Position numbers and translations under genes: made by a program. 64,000 nt of DNA, from positions 635,001 through 699,000 of the forward strand of contig SKCR01006519.1 in NCBI GenBank assembly GCA_019454045.1, given 5' to 3'. This document shows, one piece after another, positions 47,127 to 58,642 of this stretch (the first letter of the stretch is position 1; each line of letters starts with the position of its first letter). This stretch comes from Zanthoxylum bungeanum (lineage: Eukaryota; Streptophyta; Magnoliopsida; Sapindales; Rutaceae). The notes below the pieces were generated by a model that did no database searches, had not been told where the DNA came from, and saw nothing but the letters and a program-made list of their open reading frames with translations.

Positions 47127-47238
47127 CTTGCCACCGCCCCTGTATGTACCCGGCCAGCCGGCCAGGGGCAATAACTTAATTAATTTTGGCTTTTCGGATG
47201 TATAAAGATATTTTATAATTTTTTTATTACAAAATAAA

Positions 47239-47676
47239 TCTATATAATAAAGGAGAATGGTGTTGGAGGAAAGAGAGTGTATCCAACGGCTCTCTTTATG
47301 TGGCTTAATTGACTGCCCAGATCATTTCATTGGTAATTGGAGGAAAGATAGTGAATTGATTGATGTAAAGGGTAAAAAATTTTCAAATTTTCAAATTAAA
47401 AAATAGAAAGTTAAAATAAAATCATTTAATTAAAAAATAAAATAATTTAATTCTGTAACACTGTGCCGTAGGCACGGGCAAATACTGTAACATCGTGCCG
47501 TGGGCATGACCAAATACTGTAACACCGTGCCGTAGGCACGGGCATCATTTAATTAAAAAATAAAATCATTTAATTCTGCAACATCGTGCCGTAGGCACGA
47601 GTAAATACTGTAACACCGTGCCGTAGGCACGGGCCAAATACTGTAACACCGTGCCGTAGACACGGGTAAAAACTAA
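47239..47676 (+). mobile_element. Probable non-autonomous Helitron with hairpin array
   Basis: The element begins TCTATATAATAAAGGAG directly after A and ends CTAA directly before T, fitting the Helitron insertion rule (A-TC...CTRR-T). The last hairpin (GTGCCGTAGACAC, 47651-47663) lies about ten bases from the end, as expected of the 3' terminal hairpin. Five further hairpins of the type CGTGCCGTAGGCACG precede it from 47463 onwards. No coding capacity. Identification rests on termini and hairpin. Confidence 0.7.
47460..47670 (+). repeat. Hairpin minisatellite (CGTGCCGTAGGCACG)
   Basis: Six imperfect units containing CTGTAACACCGTGCCGTAG-like sequence, with periods of about 30-33 bases except for a 60-base AT-rich interruption near 47545-47580. 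Each unit can form a 5-bp stem with a GTA loop. Confidence 0.8.
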
Positions 47677-49484
47677 TATACAAATATATAATCTAAAATC
47701 TATTAGAATATTGAATATAAATATTTTATAATATATCCATACATTTATGTTTATTAACAACTCTCATATTATATATGAGAAGAATTTAATTATACCCAAA
47801 ATATGAGAAATTTTAGACCCTATACTTGTACACAGAGTTGAGACAAGCTCACCATGGCCCAGTGGCAATATTTATATTTAAAACGACAATAAAAGAACGT
47901 GTCTCTTTTAATGTTATAATTATCCATGCATGTGATTCGTCTAATAATTTAGTGCAATTAAGTCCCTCATTAACTTGACCAGGTCATCTTAGTTCCATAA
48001 AGTCTTCTGTCGTTTTTGGATCAATATGGGTAGGGAGGAGTTCTATAAAGTCTTCGTACTTTGCGTATATGATTTGGTATGTGAATGATAATATTTTATG
48101 AAAATATGGAATCCACAAATTATTTTGAAAAATATATTAGTATTTTTTTTAAGGATTGATTCGATATTTGAATAGTTAGAACGTTTAAATTCTTTTTATT
48201 ATGAATAGGAAGATTAATATTTATAATAATATGAATAAATGGTTCATTACATAATCAATAATACTTAAAGTATAAAAATAATTAGAGGGGAATAATAAAT
48301 ATTATAATCCTTCTTTAATTATAAAATTCTCGTGGAGGGTTAATATATATATCGATGGATACCAATGTACTTCGACTTATATAAAATATTTACAATGACG
48401 ATAGTGCATCTTTAAGTTTTTAGTAAAAGAACCTAAAATATTTTTTTTCAGAATATTTTGTTAAAGATTTTTAATTAATATTTTGGGATTATATATATAT
48501 ATATATATGATTTAACTAATTATTTAATTTTTTATTTTTTAATTATTTTTTAATTTATTTAATAATATTTTTTAGCAAAATATATGGCAATGAAAGTGCA
48601 AGAAAACTTAAATAAAGTGAATGGCAATATGAACAATAGCTATTTCTTAACATTATTGGTCTGTAATTGGAGGGAAACTTAATGAAAAGTGAGTATAATA
48701 ACTCCAAACATCCTCACCAAATTAAATTTATCCACTTTCAAAATAAATAACGAATGTATATAAAAATATAGAAGATTTATTAAATAAATAAAAGAGAATA
48801 CATATATAAATAATATTAAATAACGAAATAAATCAATGAAATAAAAAATAAAAGATCATTTCCAGATAAAAAAATTAATAAAAAAAGTAAAATAAAATAA
48901 TTATATAATTAAATTTAAAATATAAGGAAATAAACTAATGAAATAAAAAAGTAAAATAAAATAACAATAAATTAAAGAAAAAATAAAAGGTGACAAAAAT
49001 TAAGGAAAAATAAAAGAATTAATTAAATTTAAAAAATAAGGAAATTAATTAATGAATTAAAAAAGTAAAATAAAATAAAAGTAAATTAAAGAAAAAAAAT
49101 AAAAGGGGCCAAAATTGTTTTTGAAAAAAATTGGAAAGAAAATAAAAGAAAAGAAGAGGTCAAAAAAAAATTAGAGAGAGAATAAATTAGGGGAGGGGAG
49201 GGTGTTTTGAATGTGTCATAAGGGGTGGGAGGAGAAATTTTCTACTAAAATTATGAAATTATTATCATGAAAATTATATTAAATAAATTTAATAAAACTT
49301 TCAAGAATTATTTATATGTGGGGATGTGACCATTCGACTTCCACATCCATACACTAAACTCACGACATTCATGGATTGGTTAAAAAGTGGGGTTGCAAAA
49401 AAGCCAAGCCATCAACATGTGCGGCTTACTAATTTATTGAAGAATACGAAGGGTCACAGCGTGTGCAACAATTGCCATGCAAGG
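47677..49484. other. AT-rich intergenic DNA
   Basis: No gene found. Includes an (AT)n stretch at 48491-48509 and A-rich, low-complexity sequence at 48720-49170. The open frame at 49326-49559 runs into the LTR of the next element and has no recognisable domain. Confidence 0.5.
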
Positions 49485-50631
49485 TGTCACGGTCCTAGGA
49501 TCAGACTAGGACGTGCAGTCACTTTACAAAGGAGCTCATGTTTCAGGACATCGGTTTAAGGTCGTTAAGGGTTATATGTACCCTTCATGTACCCTTGTAC
49601 TGGTGAGTTTCCATCCGTGAGACCTTATTCGGAAGTTTGCCTGGAGATTTAGAAACGTGCTCGCTTGCCGCTAGGAAGTGGCCTAGTTGTGCAGCGTTGT
49701 GAAGGAGCCTATATTTCGGAATGCCGGATTGAGCTTGCTCCAAGCCCTAAGTAACTCTTAGGGGTGGATGTACTGGGAAGTTCTCACCCGTGGGGTCCCG
49801 TTCGGAAGTTTGGCGGGAGATTTTGAGATACGCTAGCTTGCCGCTAGTCGTTAGCCTAAATTGGTGCATTGTGAAGGAGCTAACGACCCGGGGTGTCGAA
49901 TCGAGTGGGACCAAGTTCCAAAGTGAATCTTATGGTCACTTGTACTGGGAAAATATCAGCCCCAGAGTTGGATTCGAGATTTGTCGGGAGATTTTGGCAG
50001 TAGGCCCACTTTTGGGTCTTTTCCGCTAAAGTGGGGGTGTTGTGGAAACCCATCAAGACGAGCTCGTTTAGGGACGAGATTTTAACCCAAAGTCGCTTAT
50101 ATGGTGGCTTACTGGATGCCCGGAAGAGTTCCTGAAAACTCCTCTTAAGATAGATTTTAGAGGGGGGTGTGACAACTCAAGCGCCAGGTGTGTATACTGG
50201 TGAGACATGTGCAATGTCTTTAAAACCTCCTTAGGGGGGGAAGCCTAGGTGAACCTTGGGTGTGGCCAAGGGGGCTTCGGTGGTCTTGGGGCTTTAGCCG
50301 TGAACCCTCTCGCCCTTAGACAACGTTGGGACAATGATGGATTGTCGAGATTGAGTTGGCGGAAAATGCCATATTTTATATCCGGTTGTGCTATTCGAGT
50401 ACCGGGTCCCGGTGTTGAACGGGCCCGCTAGAGTATGCATTGAGATAGCTTGTGAGCTTTCATAAATCAATAAAATTACGGGTCTGTTCCCTCCCCAACA
50501 ATGGGAAATAGGGACGGAGGTTCTGAGTAGGCTGACTTATGCGGACGGGACGTGTAAGTGCCGCGATTCCGTGGAAAGTGCCGTGCAGCGATCAGCCCTT
50601 TTTCCGTTAAGGAAAAAGTTGGTCCGTGACA
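49485..50631 (+). repeat. 5' LTR of young element
   Basis: 1147 bp, TGTCACGGTCCTAGGATCAG to TTGGTCCGTGACA. The open frame at 49790-50029 recurs word for word in the other LTR, simply because the LTRs are almost identical. Confidence 0.92.
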
Positions 50632-50633
50632 GT

Positions 50634-50645
50634 TGGTATCAGAGC
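50634..50645 (+). other. Primer-binding site, initiator Met tRNA
   Basis: TGGTATCAGAGC two bases after the LTR end; an exact match to the common plant site. Confidence 0.85.
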
Positions 50646-53307
50646 CCTAGGTTGGGCAAGTGGAATGTCTACGGATGTGAGTAGATGTTATAGAGACGTT
50701 GTGAACATCGTTAGGCTAGTGTGAAGCCTCGGTAGAGAAACGGCTCGAGAGGAAGCCGGGAGAGTGCGTGTTGATGCACGTAGAGAAGTGAAAATCCTAA
50801 ATTGAGATGGATTGATGTGAGACGATATGAGACACTTGAGAAGTGCTAGTTGTATACGAGGTTGGCTCGGGTGAAGCCAAAATGTTCGGGAGAGACCCGA
50901 AATGGATGGGAACTTGTCTACGAGAGACAAGCAAGTGGTCTATACACCGTGAAGGTGTGAGACATATTTGGGATGTATAAGAAACATCACGAGAGTGCCG
51001 ATGTGATATTGGCAAGAGTATATGTGTACATGAGAACCCAATGGGGGTTGGTTGAAGTTGTATGGGGTCCAAAAAGGGGCGTGAAACCCTTTTCCCATGG
51101 CAGTTGAGTGCCAGAATGTGATAGAGAGTCGAGATGTGTAGTCCTCTTGTGTGAGGCAATGTCAAGGACCGAGTGTGAACCCGATGGTTCGTGTAAGTAT
51201 TTTGGAAAGGTTTTATCGAGTAAAGCCTTCGTAAGACTATGAGAAATGAGTTGTTTGGATTCCTGTGATTAGGAATGCCATTAGCTTAAAGCTACGAGTA
51301 GCGAGTTGTGTGGATTCTCTATAGTGGGAATGCCCTCAACTCAGGGCTACGAGTAACGAGTTGTGTGGATTCCCGTGAGTGGGGATGCCAACGAAAGTGT
51401 GATGGCTTGAGATAGGCCAAAGTAAAAGTGGGGGAGTGAGCCTGAAATGAGTCAGGTATCTCCAAAGATCCTTATGGAATGTGATAACCATTGTGTTGGT
51501 TATGTAATGATTGTGTGGGAGACCAAGGTTGAATTATCTTGGTAACATAACGAGTTGCTCGTAAAGGTAGAGTGCCTTACGAGTTGGAGGTGCAATGAGT
51601 TGCACAAGGGTTGCATGAAAATTGCAATTGCGAGAGATGTGAGTGTGGTCCCGGAAGGGCCGAGGTGCTTGCATTTTGGAGAATGCATGTGACATTATGC
51701 GACTGCGAGTAGTCGAAATGAGAGTGTATGTACGAGTTACACGGGTAATGGGCCAGATATGTGACTTTGGCTTTGGAGTGAGTTTGAGAACGATGATTGC
51801 TTCGAGGAAGTGATCTAGTGTCGAATAAAGTTTCGTGAAATGACCTTGTGAGTCAGGTAGAATTGGCTAGAGTGCCAAAAGTGGGGTGGGAAACACCCAA
51901 GAAAGTAGTACGAGTTGGCTTGGTGCCTAAGAGTACTAAGGTGAGAAGACCAAGAGTGGTCGTGGGAATGATAGAAGTTGGAAACAATTCTATCTGCGAC
52001 AGTTGAGTATCGAGACAATTGAGAAGCTCATGAGAGAGCAAGTGACCCAGAGTTATGTGTGAGAATGAGATAGTTGCTAGTGATATGAGAGCAACTACGT
52101 GTGTCCAACATGGGACTAGTGGGAAATTAGCTCCACCATAAGCTAATTGTGGATCGGATGTGTGTTCATCTTCGGGAAACCCGATGTGCTACGCCGAGCG
52201 CCTTGAAGAACAGGTAGGCAGGGGGCCAGGGTGAAGTGAACAACCGATCTATTCATAATCAAAATGAACAAAAACCCTTTGTTTTTATTAAAACCCATTC
52301 ACGTTTAAGTGTATGGAGCTTTTTGTAAGAAGTTACTGAATCGGAATTGAAAACTCGCACACAAGAGCGTGTAGAAAGTAGTGACCGAAATCAGAAACAC
52401 TCATGCACGAGAGTTTGTATGGAGTTGTGACTGAGACTGGAAACGAAAACAAATACACAATCACGTGTGTGGAGTTGTTCCACATGTAATGATGGGGATT
52501 CCTAGAAGCTGTACGAATTGTGTGTTGGGTTGATAATCCAACCATGTGCGGGAACTTGTGCCTAGTGGCAGAGTTGAGCCATTATGTCAAAACAAAGACT
52601 CATGTACGGGAGTGTATATGATGTTTTGTGTTTAGATATTATGTGCCCAATTCTTTATAAAGTTGCATGATGTTACAAACGTGGACATGTAATTTCATTC
52701 GTTGAGATAAATGACATTGCAATGTCTTCACTGTGTGCGTTACGATGGGGATTCCAAGAAGATGTGAACAATGTGTGGAATTGATAATCCTAACATGTAC
52801 GAGAATAAAAGAGTTCCCAAACATGTATGGAGATAATATCAAACCCATATTGTGGTAAGTTACAGAAGTTGGAGATTTCGTCAAAAATGGTAAACCTGTG
52901 CCTAGTGCCGAAGTTGAGCCATTATATCAGAAACCAAGACTTATGTACGAAAAGCGTATATGATGTTGTTGTGTTGGATATTGTGTGCCCATTTCGATAT
53001 AGCATTGGATAATGTGGCTAACATAGACATGTGATTCCATTCATTGACATATGAATGTGGTTTCAATGTCTTCCTTGTGAGCCCATAACACACAGGTCCC
53101 AGGATCGAAAGAGATTCGTGACAGATACAACTTGAGTTGCCATCGTTGAGGACGACGATGGATGAAGTGGGGGAGGATGTTACAATCCTAACCCTCAAGT
53201 CGTGCCATCGTCGCGGACGACAATGGATGAAGTGGGGGAGGATGTTACAATCTTAACCCTCAAGTTATGCCATCGTCGAGGACGACGATGAATGAAGTGG
53301 GGGAGAG
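50646..53307 (+). other. Non-coding interior of the young element
   Basis: No open frame resembles a retroelement protein. The plus strand is visibly rich in G over C. 51250-51395 holds three copies of a unit of about 60 bp around GAGTTGTGTGGATTC. 52530-52745 and 52885-53090 are diverged direct duplicates of about 210 bases. 53139-53307 has three copies of a 65-bp unit that includes the polypurine tract. The sequence has probably been kept only for packaging and priming signals. Confidence 0.65.
53139..53307 (+). repeat. Triplicated polypurine-tract unit
   Basis: Units start at 53139, 53204 and 53269 (period 65), each with GCCATCGT.G.GGACGA and GATGAAGTGGGGGAG. The first two continue GATGTTACAATC, which looks like the start of a related LTR. 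The third leads directly into the true 3' LTR. Confidence 0.85.
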
Positions 53308-54429
53308 TGTCACGGTCCTAGGATCAGACTAGGACGTGCAGTCACTTTACAAAGGAGCTCATGTTTCGGGACATCGGTTTAAGGTCGTTAAGGGTTATAT
53401 GTACCCTTCATGTACCCTTGTACTGGTGAGTTTCCATCCGTGAGACCTTATTCGGAAGTTTGCCTGGAGATTTAGAAACGTGCTCGCTTGCCGCTAGGAG
53501 TGGCCTAGTTGTGCAGCGTTGTGAAGGAGCCTATATTTCGGAATGCCGGATTGAGCTTGCTCCAAGCCCTAAGTAACTCTTAGGGGTGGATGTACTGGAA
53601 GTTCTCACCCGTGGGGTCCCGTTCGGAAGTTTGGCGGGAGATTTTGAGATACGCTAGCTTGCCGCTAGTCGTTAGCCTAAATTGGTGCATTGTGAAGGAG
53701 CTAACGACCCGGGGTGTCGAATCGAGTGGGACCAAGTTCCAAAGTGAATCTTATGGTCACTTGTACTGGGAAAATATCAGCCCCAGAGTTGGATTCGAGA
53801 TTTGTCGGGAGATTTTGGCAGTAGGCCCACTTTTGGGTCTTTTCCGCTAAAGTGGGGGTGTTGTGGAAACCCATCAAGACGAGCTCGTTTAGGGACGAGA
53901 TTTTAACCCAAAGTCGCTTATATGGTGGCTTACTGGATGCCCGGAAGAGTTCCTGAAAACTCCTCTTAAGATAGATTTTAGAGGGGGGTGTGACAACTCA
54001 AGCGCCAGGTGTGTATACTGGTGAGACATGTGCAATGTCTTTAAAACCTCCTTAGGGGGGGAAGCCTAGGTGAACCTTGGGTGTGGCCAAGGGGGCTTCG
54101 GTGGTCTTGGGGCTTTAGCCGTGAACCCTCTCGCCCTTAGACAACGTTGGGACAATGATGGATTGTCGAGATTGAGTTGGGGAAAATGCCATATTTTATA
54201 TCCGGTTGTGCTATTCGAGTACCGGGTCCCGGTGTTGAACGGGCCCGCAGTAGAGTATGCATTGAGATAGCTTGTGAGCTTTCATAAATCAATAAAATTA
54301 CGGGTCTGTTCCCTCCCCAACAATGGGAAATTAGGGACGGAGGTCTGAGTAGGCTGACTTATGCGGGACGCGACCGTGTAAGTGCCGCACGAGCCCTTTT
54401 TCCGTTAAGGAAAAAGTTGGCCCGTGACA
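53308..54429 (+). repeat. 3' LTR of young element
   Basis: 1122 bp; ends TTGGCCCGTGACA followed by the target duplication CAAGG. Compared with the 5' LTR it has a deletion of about 20-25 bases near 54385. Confidence 0.92.
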
Positions 54430-54463
54430 CAAGGCTTCATGTGATGTGAGGCATGAAGCCTTG
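54430..54463. repeat. Perfect 12-bp hairpin at insertion site
   Basis: CAAGGCTTCATG and CATGAAGCCTTG are separated by ten bases. The first five bases are the target duplication of the neighbouring retrotransposon, so the hairpin existed before the insertion. Confidence 0.85.
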
Positions 54464-55243
54464 CTAAAAGGCGTAAAGATACACAGTATTAAGTTACTAA
54501 ACAACGATGTATAAGCACTAAAATTCCAAATATTTGAAAGATATTTGATTACTTTTTATAGTCTAGTGAAAGGAAAAAAAAAAAAAAACAAGTATACAAA
54601 TAATTTGGGTTGATGATTGTGGAGCCATGAGTGCTTCATTAAGTCGGATTTACATTTTATTAAGATACACAATATATATAAATTTATAAATAGTAATTTG
54701 AATATATTTATTAAAAATTTAAAATATAAATAAATAAAAATTTAAATAAATAATGGGGAGGGAATATGATTTTTACATGATCTTCATCTTTTTCTCGAAT
54801 ATGAAATGAGTATTAAATTTTTCTCATCTCCATCTCTAATATTATTATTATTTTTTATTTTTCATCATTGATCTCCACCCAAATTGAGGAGGGTCCTTAT
54901 AAGAACCCTATCCCTTTGAAGATTTTTGTCATATGATTTATTTTTAATTTTTACCAATATGAAGACATTAATATCTATATGACTCGTTCAATCAATAAAT
55001 ATTAAAAGTTAAATGTATATATAATATTTAAATACGAAACACCAGCAAATTGCCCCTTATAAAATTGAATCACAAGCGTGAGAGAGAAAAATCACCAAAC
55101 ATACGGGACTTTTTTAGCTTTGATGCTCCCGAATGGAACAAGTTATTATGTCCTATAAAAGCAACATGAGCCAGATAAGACATCTTTGTACTCACTCACT
55201 TTTAACTTTTTAATTATTAAATGAAGACAACTGGATAAGATGT
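54464..55243. other. AT-rich intergenic DNA
   Basis: No gene or recognisable element. Low complexity, with an A run near 54570. Confidence 0.5.
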
Positions 55244-56038
55244 TCATTAACCAAAGTACAGAATCTGTCCGGTCTTAAGACAATTTAATTTTGCCTTTGT
55301 TGCCTGTCTCTCTGGCTCTCGGCAAAAGGGGGATTATATTGCTTTTTATGCTTCTCTCGGCCGCGAAGGGAATTAAAACTTTTTGTTTGGGGCCTATTTT
55401 CCTTATTGTTTTTTTTGTGCTCGGCAGACAAGGGAAATTAAAGCCATTAATTTTTAGTTCCTTCAACAAGTAACCAAAGCATAATTATAACCAAACCAAA
55501 ATGCTTTTTTGATAACCAAGGTTAGATTTGATCTTATCTCAAATATTTTGGTCAAAGTTTAACTCAACCAAAACCAAATTATCTTGCCAAAGTTTGGTTA
55601 AAAAAATGTAACCATGGCTAATTTTAATTAATTTATATTATTATTGTATAATTATTGAAATTAATTTATGTATTGATTTAACAATTAAATCTAATACACA
55701 AATTTAATTACTGCATTAACGCAAATCGTATTTGCATTATATTGAACAATGAAATTTATATAACAATCTTATATTAATTCTTGATATAATATTAATTAAT
55801 TTAATCTATCTCAAGAATCATCAAATTGATCATTAGTCAATTGACCTAATACATGTCGTCAACACTCAATGATAGTTACCCTAGTACTCAAGGAATATAC
55901 TTTATATAGTGGAACTCTCTTAGTTAACGCTCAGTCGTTATTAGGGGTGCACATCAGATTCGATTCAACTCGGAATCGATTGGAAACGACCAGCTATTAG
56001 CAAGTATTCTTAAAGTTTGCAGAAAACGTAACAATTGT
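55244..56038 (-). repeat. R1 repeat copy 1
   Basis: Reverse complement of the sequence at 59312-59398 plus 60492-61066. It shares the segments around CAGATTCTGTACTTTGGTTA, AACTTTAAGAATACTTGC and CACCCCTAATAAC. It has no coding capacity and is interrupted on the right by a Tat-like LTR. The family is unclassified; termini and duplication could not be fixed. Confidence 0.7.
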
Positions 56039-58029
56039 CGATGAGTGGTAAACATATTACTATTTCTCACTCATTTGACCTAATTTTTTTTGTATAGATT
56101 CTTGAGTTTTGTGAATATTTTGATGTGTTTTATGTTATTTTGTAGATAAATAAAGTTTCAAGATTCTCTGGAGGTGATTTGGGGCCAAAACAGTGGAAAA
56201 TGGACAAACGGGCAAAATTATAATTTGGCACGTCGCGACCGCTAACATGCGCCGGCTTAAGCTAACGTGCGCCACTTCGTGCTAAAATGCGTCGGGACAC
56301 GTGTTACAATCAGAGAAATTTGCTATCATGCGCTGTTGCTAACATGCGCCTGCCACGTGTCAAAATCTCAGTAATTCTGCTAACGTGTGTCGTGCCACGT
56401 GTCACCATCACATGCTGCCAACATTCATCATTGAAGACACGTCATTGTTGACGTCAGCATGACGTCCGCGTCGCGACACAAGAAGAAATTGGGCGTCGCA
56501 ATACAAAGCCAATAATTCGGAGTCTACCACGTGTCAGCCGATCCGGAGGACGCGCCGCGTTTGGCACTGCAAACCACGGCGCGTCGCGTCGCGACGCGCC
56601 CCACCTATCCACCCTATAAATTCAGCAGAATTTTCTGATTTCAAAGGTACCTTCCTCTCTGTAATTCTCTGAGCATGATAAGGAGTTTGTATCTAGTTTG
56701 TTTAATTTTCAGTTCTGTAATTAATTTTATTTACTTTTTGTAATAATAATTTACTTTCTTTACTTTTTCAGTTTTTACTATTCAGCAATGAGGAGGTAAC
56801 TTCCCACTGCTATGGTGAAAGGTAAAGCTTTTATTATTTCTATTTAGATTAATCTTCCTTAATTATAATATAATAACTACTTAAAACTTGACTTAATGAG
56901 GATACCGTTATATTAGCCGGTTGGTAATTAATATTAAATTGGTTTTAACCTGACTAAGCAATGATACCGCCTGGTTGGTCGGTTGGTAATTAATTATTAA
57001 TTTGACTTAATCAGGTTACCGCCTATATGGTTGGTTGGTAATATCATACAAGTTAATATATTATATTAATAGAGATATCTAAAATAGTAGTAATAAAAGT
57101 GTATCCTTTAACCCTAACTTTTTCTTTTATTGTATTTTTTTTCCTTTTTTAATTTATAGCACTTACTTTTCAGCATTTTACTTTATATCTTTTATTTTTA
57201 AGTTTTTACTAGTTGTAAAGATATGTCGTAGCTAAGCTCATTATCTGGGGTTGTGATGAATTCCAATATCACCGGTTTATAAGGGGTTATTTTATAGTTT
57301 GGGTAATTTAAAAGGTTTATTTATTAAGTTTTAAGCTTAATGCGTATTGTTAACTGGCCACTAATAAGATTGATCTGATAAACTTAAAATAAACTTGACG
57401 AATGAATTTTAGGTTTAAGACCTTAGACTTAATAGCTCACGATCTTCCTTGAGGATAGATAATCCTTTAATAGATTTCCTTACAGGATAGACATATACCT
57501 GTCGGGCGGGGGGAACCACAATTGGAACTTAGTCTTAATGAATCCATGTAATTTGATTGACATAGACATATGATTTACATATACCTGTCGGGCGGGGGGA
57601 ACCACAATTGGAACTTAGTCTTAATGAATCCAGGTAATTTGATTGACATAGACATATGATTTAATTAGGTTACACTGGGTATTTGTATCCGACCATCGAC
57701 ATAGGCTTTTGCAGAATTTCGTATTCCAGGTTAGGAAACCAATATATTACACAAACATAAAATAACCACTTTATCTTTTTAAAAACGCACAACCCTGGAT
57801 AATTTTATATATTTGAATTTTTCTAAATCTACTTTCGCGCCATTTTATTTACTTGATTTAATTTTTAAAGTCATCATCTCATCAAAACAATCAATTTGTT
57901 AGGTAATCGTAATAATTTGACTTCATAAATTAATAGTTTAGGTATTAAGTCCTCGTGGGATCAATACTTTTTATACTACTTGAAAGATACGTGCGCTTGC
58001 ATTATACGCATGTGATTACGCACCGGTTA
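56039..58029 (+). repeat. Tat-like 5' LTR with 86-bp tandem duplication
   Basis: LTR of the family at 1034-3090, with mutated ends (CGATGAG instead of TGATGAG; CCGGTTA instead of CCGGTCA). It is followed by the primer site. G-boxes lie at 56350-56530, CG-rich TCGCGACG palindromes at 56230-56600 and ACCGCCTATATGG-type motifs at 56905-57030. 57491-57662 is an almost perfect two-copy tandem repeat of 86 bp. Confidence 0.85.
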
Positions 58030-58035
58030 AGTTTT

Positions 58036-58052
58036 TGGCGCCGTTGCAGGGA
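58036..58052 (+). other. Primer-binding site, Asp tRNA type
   Basis: TGGCGCCGTTGCAGGGA a few bases after the LTR end. The reference Tat/Athila site is TGGCGCCGTTGCCGGGGA, complementary to the tRNA-Asp 3' end. Confidence 0.8.
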
Positions 58053-58137
58053 CTTATTTATATTTCACTATTAGTTTTGATGTTAGATACCTTTACTAGT
58101 ATCTAATTTTCTTTTTACTTATTATTTTTGTTTTCTT

Positions 58138-58642
58138 GTGTTTCAGGTTTTCAAACACTACATGAGACATACCAGAAACTTTGAACTCCGACCGCTTGAC
58201 CCAACGATTGAAAGAACCATTAGACAGTTGAGAAGGGAAAGGCGAGAAGGCCAAGAAGCAATTGTTAACATGGAACATGAACCTTTGGAGGTTGCACCAC
58301 CAATTCCTATTCGAGACAGAGCCATTCCGGTGGTTGATGGCCTCATTTCCTGTATTGTACTTCCTCTCTTACCAGCAAATGCAGGTGACATCAAAATATA
58401 CATTCAGATGATTCAGCAGTCAGTATAGTTTGGGGGGAATGCAACTGAAAATCCTAATGCCCACATCAGCAACTTCCTGGAAGTTTGCGGCACTTTCAAT
58501 TACAGCCGAGCATCAGAAGAAGCTATGAGACTGCGTGTTTTCTCATATTCCTTGAAGGACAGAGCAAAATCTTGGCTACATTCACTACCAGCAGGTTCCA
58601 TCACAACTGGAACACTCTAGCCACCAAATTCCTTACAAAGTA
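58138..58642 (+). pseudogene. Tat/Athila-like gag fragment
   Basis: The frame from 58138 reads HTRNFELRPLDPTIERTIRQ, then a TAG stop at 58426 where Gln is expected. In the same frame follow FGGNATENPNAHISNFLEVC and RLRVFSYSLKDRAKSWL, then HSLPAGSITT. These are hallmark blocks of the retrotransposon gag domain of Athila/Tat elements. A one-base deletion after SITT shifts the frame, and the gene is cut off at about 58642 by a Copia-A fragment. The likely true start is ATG 58162. It lies 110 bases downstream of the primer site, as expected. Confidence 0.88.

Larger units (their letters stand above)
43775..47142 (-). mobile_element. hAT transposon, apparently complete
   Basis: A 3368-bp element flanked by a perfect 8-bp duplication TATGTACC (43767-43774 and 47143-47150), the size expected for hAT. 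Terminal inverted repeats are short and imperfect: CAGTGGCGGAGCC left, CAGGGGCGGTGGC right (complement). It encodes one intact transposase. The right end has a 38-base palindrome, and the leader upstream of the transposase holds a tandem duplication of roughly 215 bp. Because ends, duplication and reading frame are all intact, this is a candidate autonomous or recently active copy. Confidence 0.93.
49485..54429 (+). mobile_element. Young non-coding LTR retrotransposon (LARD-like)
   Basis: A 4945-bp element flanked by the perfect 5-bp duplication CAAGG (49480-49484 and 54430-54434). 5' LTR 49485-50631, primer site TGGTATCAGAGC (50634-50645), interior 50632-53307, polypurine tract AGTGGGGGAGAG before 53308, 3' LTR 53308-54429. 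The LTRs are nearly identical, with only a handful of substitutions, several one-base indels and one larger indel near the end. No gag or pol is encoded. TG/CA ends beginning TGTCACGG, the Met primer site and the AGTGGGGGA tract suggest a Ty3/gypsy chromovirus-derived non-autonomous element. Confidence 0.93.

Noticed and set aside
47460..47670. Possible CRISPR-like array (regular palindromic repeats with spacers)
   Set aside because: Plant nuclear context, no cas genes, variable period and Helitron-type termini explain it better.
49790..50029. 79-residue frame repeated exactly at 53590-53850
   Set aside because: Identity reflects two nearly identical LTRs of one element, not selection on a protein.
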